In this document: positions 57,101-64,000 of the stretch, piece after piece
How positions within the stretch are numbered: position 1 is the stretch's first letter
Layout: every line of letters starts with the position of its first letter
Assembly (NCBI GenBank): GCA_009767595.1
Contig: VSDK01004685.1
Location: forward strand, 224,127-288,126
Direction: 5' to 3'
Length of the DNA: 64,000 nucleotides
From: Symbiodinium kawagutii
Lineage: Eukaryota > Sar > Dinophyceae > Suessiales > Symbiodiniaceae
Position numbers and translations under genes: made by a program
Notes under the pieces: generated by a model
Database searches by the model: none
What the model saw: only the letters and a program-made list of their open reading frames with translations
What the model was told of the DNA's origin: nothing

Positions 57101-58412
57101 AATTGTCTCAAACATTGGTTTGGGGATGACCGAGCTGCTTGTTTACAACGTGCAGGGCTGTCACTTGAAAAAGGTTGACAAATATCATAGAAAACAGAAC
57201 ATACCATAAAAAAGACAAGAGTGTTGCATGAATTGTTAAAATAATTTAGTACCACTGAAAAGCATATCTACTATCACAATGCCAGCCTACTAGAAACAAT
57301 TTGAACGTCGGTAATTGTGAAAGCATGAACTATCACTAGAACGTTTGATCATAACTTTGAACCCTATCAACACTCGTGGTTATCCACCTGTACCCATGGC
57401 CTGTGGCCCATGCAGCTGTGCTATGCCGCTCCAAGGGGCAACGCCATCCTCCATTGCAAGCACTTCAGTTCCAACCTGAGTTCCAAGGCACACATAGCTT
57501 GTTGATGGTGCTGCTGCTGATTCTTGTCATCCGATTTCTTCGGTCCCGAACTACACTGATAAAGAAAAACATCTGCCAATTGACAAACTTTCTACTTCAG
57601 TTAAGTCAGCCAAGTTGGGTCCGCCACAAGGAACAGTCCACCGTCAAACCATCATGATGTCTGACTCTTAGCCTCTTAGCTGCTAATATCTGTTAAGGAA
57701 TCATCTTAGCGGATCATACTCCACATTTAGTTTTGGATGCTGGGGAAAATAATTGCAAGTCCTCTATGTGGTAGTTTCTCAAAATCAGGGTACCGGTAAA
57801 TCATCCTTTATGAACCATTTGTAGTACTAAACCAACCATATTTGGGGCTCCCCATTTTAAGAAGCCCCCATGTATCCCCATGTCAATACCACTCAGGGAT
57901 CATCCAGGCATCCGTGTCACAAAGCCACCCCATTGGACCGTTCGGAAAGCGCCCATGGCAATTCAGCAGCGTTCAGCTGTGGATCCCCGTCATTTCCATC
58001 ATCTTCCCGGTGCTTCCATCCGTTTGTTTCTCCCATGGAACCTTTGTTTCGGACGCCATGGATCTTCAGGAAGATCCATGGCTGCTCCAATTCATTCCAT
58101 CTACTTCACTCTTCCATTCCATCTCTGAGATCTTCGGGAAAATCTTCATGGATGAGATTTTGTGAGGAACATCTGCTACACAAATGGTGGTCATGGCCAG
58201 CCACAGAGAAATTGTAAAACATTTTGCATTTTTTGTGCCTGAAAAGAAGACTCACAGTTATCAAAGTTATCAAACATCAATTGAGGTGAAGGTGATGGAA
58301 AAAAATGGTACTGATCCTCAACATCTCAAAGTCAGGCGAGTCTCTGGACAGTCAAAGTCCAAGGCGAAGTACGTAGAAGGATGTGCAAAGTGCGTGAGTT
58401 TCCCACCGTGTC
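51138..58412 (-). CDS. M23/LytM-type metallopeptidase domain gene (five exons; ends not found)
   Basis: Zn-dependent endopeptidase fold of the M23 (LytM/lysostaphin) family. In bacteria these cut peptidoglycan peptides; in a protist the substrate is unknown, and a non-catalytic role is possible. Exons: 58345-58412, 57427-57475, 54206-54291, 53432-53527 and 51138-51197; all four junctions close in frame. The order is LTHFAHPSTYFALDFDCP (H...D metal ligands), GTEVLAMEDG, IDVENFFKWNQLTVH, DGTWVEYVHLE, ARGQCIARSGAVGF, PHLHVEVHESS (H-x-H) and SVPFAFATE. So the core has H, D and H-x-H, as active members do. Donors at the four junctions are GA, GC, GC and GC. The start and the C-terminus were not identified. 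The gene is on the same strand as the other two. The domain call is firm; function is inferred. Confidence 0.85.
52085..52112. repeat. AT microsatellite
   Basis: (TA)n run in the M23 intron; further (TA)n runs at about 52690-52740 and 52895-52920. Confidence 0.85.
53432..53527 (-). CDS. M23 exon: HLH zinc motif
   Basis: Reads AVLVDVGAAVARGQCIARSG, then AVGFCPTPHLHV. G-Q-x-I-A-x-S-G...P-H-L-H is the signature end of the M23 domain. Acceptor CTGGAG|GCG, GC donor GTG|GCTCGG. A canonical CAG|GTGAGG lies 14 bases later but would break the frame to the next exon. Confidence 0.9.
54166..54205 (-). repeat. 12-bp tandem GGCCCAACCATG
   Basis: Three to four copies of the GGCCCA(A/C)CCAT unit directly beside the donor of the 54206-54291 exon. 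Confidence 0.75.
54206..54291 (-). CDS. M23 exon: FFKWN...YVHLE
   Basis: Reads IDVENFFKWNQLTVHQND then GTWVEYVHLE, matching the M23 segment N-x-V-x-x-x-H-x-D-G-x-x-x-x-Y-x-H-L. Acceptor GTTGAG|GCA, GC donor GAG|GCCATG. The next exon starts GCGGTG, so donor and acceptor carry the same CTGGAG|GC. Confidence 0.87.
55096..55187 (-). CDS. Exon-like island inside an M23 intron
   Basis: Open frame reading KQKKLEAMVNGGLEIAP then VHRGNYLAVRVI, before donor ATC|GTAGGC. The string recalls a motif (API-x-H-x-R/G-x-x-L-x-V-R) that I associate with TPR/SET-type proteins, without certainty. It lies between M23 exons that join directly, so it is either chance, an alternative exon or a gene fragment. Confidence 0.25.
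55690..57060. repeat. M23 intron filled with CAACCAT / TAGGAGGTATT repeats
   Basis: No exon seen. CCATCAACCA-type repeats at 55690-55900, ATGGTTAAT types at 56100-56200 and 56640-56760, and TAGGAGGCACTAGGAGG tandems at 56320-56410. Confidence 0.55.
57427..57475 (-). CDS. M23 exon: GTEVLAMEDG strand
   Basis: Reads VGTEVLAMEDGVAPWS plus one base. Acceptor ACTCAG|GTT, GC donor AGCG|GCATAG. The single base with the GC of the next exon makes Gly (WSGIDVENFF). Confidence 0.8.
58345..58412 (-). CDS. M23 exon: first metal ligands
   Basis: Reads HGGKLTHFAHPSTYFALDFD then CP. H of THF and D of ALDF are the expected first two zinc ligands. Acceptor GTCCAG|GAC. The GA donor CCA|GAGACT restores CP-VGTEVLA; the plus-strand ORFs here are shadows. 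Confidence 0.85.
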
Positions 58413-58783
58413 CTGGACATCGAGTCAGCTGAGGTCACTTTCATGGGGGGTGGTGATAGCTATGCCAAACATCACGCAAGTTGCATCAAGTTGCTGTGGC
58501 TGGCGATGTCAGCGCAGGGCCCCCATTTCGGGTCATTTGGAGTCCACTAAGGGCGTCCGATGGCTTGATAAAGGCATCTAAGAGCTATCTTGCAAAGCTT
58601 CAACCTGGAAAGGAACGCTTACTTCTCATGCAGGTCGTAGATGGTCGTGGTGGGGTGTGGGACGTAACGTCATGTTCGTCGACAATGTGTCCCTGATGAC
58701 CAATCTTGTAGAAAACATGTTGTGTGCATAGTATTCGACTAGCTACCAAGAGAAATACGCCGCTGGGGTCTGAGGAATGGGGA

Positions 58784-59071
58784 TTAGGTGCATATATCTA
58801 CAATCAAGGGAATCTGGGCGCTGTTCAACATCTGAGTTGAACTGCGTTTGTGAATGATATCCAGCCCTGGACGGTAATTATCAAAGTAAAACATTGAATT
58901 GTTTGACAGCTGCTTATCTATCATCCCATGAAGCATTGTTTGATTGATTGTGACGGCTTTAACGGCACCAAAACAAACATCGTGAATTGTCAAGCGCGCT
59001 CCCATTGTAAGAATTCTAACAGCAAGACATGCTCCTGGCTTCATTAGTCGATTCTTGTCAGGTGTTTCCAT
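58784..59071 (-). CDS. Open frame without recognised family
   Basis: 95 codons with plain composition (for example ILTMGARLTIHDVCFGA). It sits upstream of the first M23 exon found and could in principle hold N-terminal coding sequence, but GC content is low and no splice pair is clear. Confidence 0.15.
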   Translation of the reverse strand: METPDKNRLMKPGACLAVRILTMGARLTIHDVCFGAVKAVTINQTMLHGMIDKQLSNNSMFYFDNYRPGLDIIHKRSSTQMLNSAQIPLIVDICT

Positions 59072-59112
59072 CTTCCGAGACGTGATGGGAAAATCTAAGT
59101 TGGAAACCCGTA

Positions 59113-59335
59113 CAGTAGATGGACAAATTATTCAAACCCTGGACCAGCTGTCATGTCACTTCCCCCCTCACCCCCCATCATTTCAACGTTGGCTGGCGGG
59201 ATGTGATTTTGGCCTTGGGGGTTTGATTTATTTCGTCCGCTTGCGCCAACCTCAGGAACACCAATTCCAACTTTGAAATGGGAGGGCAATGGCGGTGATC
59301 TTTGAAAGGGTTTGAATAATTCGTCCACCTACGGT
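59113..59335 (+). repeat. Left 225-bp direct repeat
   Basis: Begins AGTAGATGGACAAATTAT, contains CCTGGACCAGCTGTCATG and ends CGTCCACCTACGGTA. A slightly diverged copy in the same orientation lies at 60798-61019; the two frame the palindromic array between them. Confidence 0.9.
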
Positions 59336-60603
59336 ACTGGCACGCCACCGTCAAGAGAGATAGCCATTATTTTTTTCCGGCAGAACCACTCGCCTTGCTT
59401 TTCCCAAGTGCCTTTCTCCTGCTCAAGCTTCCTTCCTTGTGTTCTTCCAATTACTTTTCTCCTGCCGAAGCTGATTCCCTGTGTTTTTCCAATTACCTTT
59501 CTCCTGCCGAAGCTGATTCCTTGTGTTTTTCCAATTACCTTTCTCCTGCCGAAGCTTATTCCTTGTGTTTTTCCAATTACCTTTCTTGCGTCGAAGCCTC
59601 TTCCGTATGTGTTTTTCAATTACCTTTCTCCTGTCGAAGCCTACTCCTTGCATTTTTCCAATTACCTTTCTCCTGTCGAAGCCTACTCCTTGTGTTTTTC
59701 CAATTACCTTTCTCTTTCCCAATTACCTTTCAATTCCCTTTCAATTCCCTTTCCAATTACCTTTCCAATTCCTTTCCAAATCTGATGTGTTTTCATACGA
59801 AATCGTTTTTCCAATTACCTTTCTCCTTCCCAATTACCTTTCGATTCCCTTTCAATTCCCTTTCCAATTCCCTTTCCAAATCTGATGTGTTGTCATACGA
59901 AATCGTGAAATGCCCAATGTTTTTGAAACAGAAAATATTTTTTTCTGCAAACAAAAGGAATAGGCTTCGACAGGAGACAAGTAATTGGAAAAACACAAGG
60001 AATAGGCTTCGACAGGAGACAGGTAATTGGAAAAACACAAGGAATCAGCTTCGGCAGGAGACAGGTAATTGGAAAAACACAAGGAATCAGCTTCGGCAGG
60101 AGAAAGGTAATTGGAAAAACGCAAGGAATCAGCTTAGGCAGGAGAAAGGTAATTGGAAAAATGCAAGGAATAGGCTTCGACAGGAGAAAGGTAATTGGAA
60201 AAACAAGGAATCAGCTTCGGCAGGAGAAAGGTAATTGGAAAAACACAAGGAATCAGCTTCGGCAGGAGAAAGGTAATTGGAAAAACACAAGGAAGGAAGC
60301 TTGAGCAGGAGAAAGGCAATTGGAAAAACACAGGGAATCAGCTTCGGCAGGAGAAAGGTAATTGGAAAAATGCAAGGAGTAGGCTTCGACAGGAGAAAGG
60401 TAATTGGAAAAACACAAGGAATAAGCTTCGGCAGGAGAAAGGTAATTGGAAAAACACAAGGAATCAGCTTCGGCAGGAGAAAGGTAATTGGAAAAACACA
60501 AGGAAGGAAGCTTGAGCAGGAGAAAGGCAATTGGGAAAAGCAAGGCGAGTGTTTCTGCCGGAAAAAAAATAACGGCTATCCCTCTTGACGGTGGCATTCC
60601 AGC
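59336..60603. repeat. Giant palindrome of 42-bp repeats
   Basis: The left arm (to about 59880) repeats TTTTTCCAATTACCTTTCTC then CTGCCGAAGC with a 42-bp period. The right arm (from about 59950) repeats the reverse complement (GGCAGGAGAAAGGTAATTGG). The outer edges are also inverted: GGCACGCCACCGTCAAGAG at the left, CTCTTGACGGTGGCATTCC at the right. ORFs of 96-279 codons in both arms are repeat translations. Confidence 0.92.
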
Positions 60604-60617
60604 ACCGTCTGGAATTC

Positions 60618-60790
60618 ATTTCTCTATAAAGCTTGTTCTTCCTTTCTCTGCTTGCTTAGATTTGGTCCTTTGTGTTCTCATTTCGTTGTTTCTTTCACCG
60701 CCTTGGCGGTGAAAGAAACACTGAAACGAGAAGACAAAAGACAAGTCTAAGCAAGCAAACAATGGAAGAAAAAACTCTAGAGAAATAAGC
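60618..60790. repeat. Long hairpin, arms about 80 bp
   Basis: Centre near 60702 at TTTCACCGCCTTGGCGGTGAAA. Outer arms include TGCTTGCTTAGA on the left and TCTAAGCAAGCA on the right, with a few mismatches. It lies between the giant palindrome and the right 225-bp direct repeat. Confidence 0.9.
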
Positions 60791-60797
60791 TCCAGAC

Positions 60798-61019
60798 AGT
60801 AGATGGACAAATTATAAAAACCCTGGACCAGCTGTCATGTCACTTCCCCCTTACCCCCATCATTTCAACGTTGGCTGGCGGGATGTGATTTTTGCCTTGG
60901 GGGTTTGATTTATTTCGTCCACTTGCGCCAACCTCAGGAACACCAATTCCAACTTTGAAATGGGGAAGCAGGGGCGGTGATCTTTGAAAGGGTTTGAATA
61001 ATTCGTCCACCTACGGTAT
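60798..61019 (+). repeat. Right 225-bp direct repeat
   Basis: Diverged copy of 59113-59335 in the same orientation, starting AGTAGATGGACAAATTAT and ending CGTCCACCTACGGTA. Confidence 0.9.
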
Positions 61020-61319
61020 CATTGATGTTCAAAACCAGAGTTTCCTACAGATTTGTCCCATCAAACAATCCACTGATTCATGTGATGCATGGACTCCTTC
61101 GCAGGCCCCAGACTCGCACCTTGGGAACACTTGTAGGGACCTCCCTTCAAGGGAAAGCCATACACACGACCTGGCAAGGCAGCCACGCTGGGTGGTTGGT
61201 CCGGGTTGGTTCACCCATCATTCTCAGCAACAGGAATACATCTACCAGGAATGTGGTTGCTGAGCTGTTGCTGCGGTGGTTGCTATTGGTTGCTGAGCTG
61301 TTTCTGAGGCACCACATCT

Positions 61320-61470
61320 CTCACCACGGCAAGTTGAACCGCTGCGGCTTTGCCATGGCGCCGAGGCACAGGGTACTGCGGGCGGCGGGGGCGCAGGTTT
61401 CAGCACCACGATGTCGGAGTGAAGATCCAAGGATCGCACATCCTGAGGACCAGCGGTACCGCACTGACAG
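61320..61470 (-). CDS. Exon-like GC-rich island, product not recognised
   Basis: A minus frame reads GPQDVRSLDLHSDIVVLKP then APPPPAVPCASAPW, before a donor CGTG|GTGAGA. The island is far more GC-rich than its flanks. The plus strand is open too. No family recognised. Confidence 0.3.
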
Positions 61471-61534
61471 GATGCGGAATGGCTGGTGATGCGCCCAGTG
61501 AATGGCTTAAAAACACGCGATGCCTATAACGATG

Positions 61535-61867
61535 TTAACATTGATGACTAACATTAATGGCTAACAACGGATTGTTCTGCCGTCCTGTTCTCTCATTGTA
61601 GCTTGATGTTCCCGGACCTTTCCCGGTGCTCAATTCATTTGCCACAACAACTGAGTTGATCCCTTGCCGATGATTTGTCTCTTGGGCAGCTTCTTCCACA
61701 AACAACCCCACAGGGAGCATGGCTATGAATGGTTGATCCCTCACCGGGTACAATTGTCCATCCACAAGCATCTTCCCAGTGGAATTCCAACGACAAACTT
61801 CGTCACACCTTGGGAATGCCGTTGTTGGTGGAGAACTGCGGATCTCTGTGGCTATGGACATTCTCAT
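61535..61867 (-). CDS. Open frame without recognised family
   Basis: 110 codons with protein-like composition (for example LVDGQLYPVRDQPFIAML then PVGLFVEEAAQE). It may hold one or more exons of the same unidentified gene as the islands at 61.4 and 62.3 kb. Confidence 0.25.
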   Translation of the reverse strand: MRMSIATEIRSSPPTTAFPRCDEVCRWNSTGKMLVDGQLYPVRDQPFIAMLPVGLFVEEAAQETNHRQGINSVVVANELSTGKGPGTSSYNERTGRQNNPLLAINVSHQC

Positions 61868-61989
61868 GAACCCCTCTTAATCTACAGATGATGAGCCCAT
61901 ATTGGCCATCATAATTGACATCATATTGGACAACCATCAAGAATCATTGACCTTCGTCACTAAACATGAACTTGCATCCCCAACATGTA

Positions 61990-62105
61990 CGATCATTACC
62001 AACCATCATTATTAACCATCATCATCGAACATCATTATTAACCATCATTATTAACCATCATTATTAACCATCATTATTAACCATCATTATTGGCCACTAT
62101 TAATC
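61990..62105 (+). repeat. 13-bp tandem CATTATTAACCAT
   Basis: About five copies of the CATTATTAACCAT unit, an orderly version of the dispersed CAACCAT repeat. Confidence 0.8.
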
Positions 62106-62219
62106 ACTATTTACCATCATTTTCCTAGCGTTTAGCAACCACATCATGAACCCAATCAACTGATGAACCACTCACCCCCAGGGATCAATCACTCCGTATG
62201 AGGCACCACCCTGCGACCC

Positions 62220-62370
62220 TGTCCGTTTTTCACGGCACCTTGGTGGATACCTTGCACACATCCATGATGGTCTTTGGCGCCACCACCAGCCTCCGGCGAA
62301 ATCGAGGTCCCAAGGTCTTCATGATCCAAGGGCCAGTGATGAAGTGCAAAGATCGACCAAAAAACAATGA
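62220..62370 (-). CDS. Exon-like island, product not recognised
   Basis: Two minus frames are open up to a canonical donor (TGCAAG|GTATCC): HHWPLDHEDLGTSISPEAGG and LGPRFRRRLVVAPKTIMDVC. GC-rich against AT-rich flanks. No family recognised with any confidence. Confidence 0.3.
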
Positions 62371-62387
62371 TAAAAAACATAAACAAT

Positions 62388-62536
62388 CATCAATTGTCAT
62401 CAACCATCATCAATTGTCATCAACCATCATCAATTGTCATCAACCATCATCAATTGTCATCAACCATCATCAATTGTCATCAACCATCATCAATTGTTAT
62501 CAACCATCATCAATTGTCATCAACCATCATCAACCA
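62388..62536 (+). repeat. 20-bp tandem CATCAATTGTCATCAACCAT
   Basis: Seven or so near-perfect copies. Confidence 0.92.
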
Positions 62537-62559
62537 TGGTTGTTAACCAACTGCGATTA

Positions 62560-64000
62560 AGATCCAACATCTGCTGATCAACCAACCAACCCCACTTCTG
62601 GTTTCGAATACAGCCATGGTCATGAAAAATAGCGAGACAAAACCCACCATCGGTTTCTGAACCCTGCAGCTTCTTCCCTCAACTAGAGCTTCACCTTGTT
62701 GTCCCGACCATGGTGATTTGCACTTAGGCCATGTGCGATGGAACTTTGGACCAGTGATCATCCTTCCCAGCCAAAAATAACAACCAAGCATAACTAGGGA
62801 AAACAAAAACATCTGAAAGTTGGCCATGATGAGTCATGTCACAAGTCAATTAAATCACAACTTCACCCGGCGAACGTCCGGCCGCTCGCGCCAAGACACA
62901 CAAAGGTGGTCACCTCCACTGTGCTTCCTGGAACATGCCCACGGGTTGAGGAGTTGATCCTTCCTGGGACCTAGATGTTTAAGTACTAGAGTGATGACAT
63001 CGCATGTGTGTATATATCTATATACAGGCAAATACTTTGGTATGTGTATATAAGCAATATACAAATAATATGCGTTTAAATTAACATATAAATAAGCTTT
63101 GGCACTATGTACGTTTATGTTACATACATATCGACATATTGAAATGCAACATAAGATCGTGTAGCAAACCAAATTAAGTGATACAATGCGAGTGTAAGAT
63201 ATAGTTTCATCACGTGTATATAGTTAAAAAAAAATATATATACATTAAACTACTACCAATAACATGCATTTCTATAGCCTTCTATCTTGCAGCTTGATAC
63301 TGCTGGACTGAAACTTCGAATGTGCGTTTGGACAACGGTGGGCAGTCCAAAATTAAGCTTAAGCATGGGACCACTACAGCCCTCTCTTTTGACTTTTAAC
63401 GTGACGGATCAAGTGCCCGTGGCAAAATTGGTGACTGTTCAAGGGCTTCTGTCAACTTTTGGTCCCAAAACTTCAAGTCTCCCGCATTTTTGAGCAGTGA
63501 TTACTATGCCGCGAAAAAAGAGATTTAAATCATTGCGCTGCTATGCGAAACAATCTATATATATATATAGTTGGCGGGATTGTACCATTGTTCAATTTGC
63601 ATCTAAAGATTGCATAAAACTGCAAAAGTCATGTACCTATAGTCATATTATGCTATATCCTAGTCATGACTATAGTTAGAACTACAACCAATGATATTGA
63701 TCCCATCTGGCTATGGGTCAAAACCCTGTACCCCTGCTTCCCCTATCATAAACCATTGTTTTCCCTTTAGTTTGTTGGTTATTATCAGCCATCATTGGTT
63801 GGTCAATATTGACCCATAGCCATGTATAGCTGGTATATCCCCTACCATGGTTCCTTATTATACCCTACCAGTACTATTGACCATTAACGAGCTAGGCTTC
63901 GTGTTGTTGGTCATTATTGACCCAGCTCTCCATATAGTTGGCATATATCCCAATTGTTAGTTATCATCCCCTGTTACCATGGACCAGCTACTATTCACCA
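62560..64000. other. Right end, no gene recognised
   Basis: Low-complexity AT tracts at about 63000-63250 and CCATTGTT/TTGACCCA repeats after 63700. ORFs at 62543-62827 and 63287-63493 have no recognisable family. Confidence 0.4.

Noticed and set aside
59312-60597. ORFs up to 279 codons in the 42-bp repeat palindrome
   Set aside because: The 42-bp period is a multiple of three, so repeats stay open; no protein-like variation.
1-64000. CRISPR array, rRNA, tRNA or spliced-leader genes
   Set aside because: Regular 20-bp and 42-bp repeats lack unique spacers; no conserved RNA motif or leader sequence was found by eye.

Overview
This is a nuclear eukaryotic scaffold, most likely from a dinoflagellate. 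The window is about two-thirds low-complexity or repeated DNA with one assembly gap (42846-43118). Long ORFs are misleading here. Coding sequence is cut into many short exons, which I recovered by looking for family motifs on both strands and checking that reading phase continues across each splice. Of the 20 junctions I could close, roughly half use a GC or GA donor instead of GT, and almost all acceptors end AG. That donor mix, the AG|G acceptors, the ion-channel family and the same-strand gene order together point to a dinoflagellate (Symbiodiniaceae-like is a guess; the species is not determined). Three genes can be recognised, all on the minus strand. (1) 9103-19540 and probably further upstream: an FSH1-type serine hydrolase (nine exons placed; two segments missing). 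(2) 21405-39129: a six-transmembrane voltage-gated channel of the KCNH/CNBD type, 17.7 kb, about 17 exons, nearly complete from a likely start codon through S1-S6, C-linker and a degenerate cyclic-nucleotide-binding domain to a stop. (3) 51138-58412: an M23/LytM-type metallopeptidase domain whose core is complete over five exons, with the ends of the protein not found. Other short stretches look coding but cannot be assigned; they are listed at low confidence. Layout: 1-3.2 kb is degenerate GGTTGATGATGG-like DNA holding a TIR element with a telomere-like core. 3.2-9.1 kb has scattered exon-like islands of an unrecognised minus-strand gene. 9.1-20 kb is the hydrolase gene. 21.4-39.1 kb is the channel, whose introns contain a second telomere-core TIR element, CAA/CAG repeats and small hairpin elements. 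39.2-45 kb is a dense complex of inverted arrays, satellites, an A-B-B-A duplication and the gap. 45-51 kb is simple repeats with a few exon-like islands. 51-58.4 kb is the peptidase gene. 59.1-61.0 kb is a large palindrome of 42-bp repeats framed by 225-bp direct repeats. 61-64 kb is repeats with two unassigned exon-like islands. Nothing indicates that the three genes work together; they share only strand and splice style. No rRNA, tRNA, CRISPR or prokaryotic operon structure was seen. All assignments come from reading and remembered family patterns; no database search was run.
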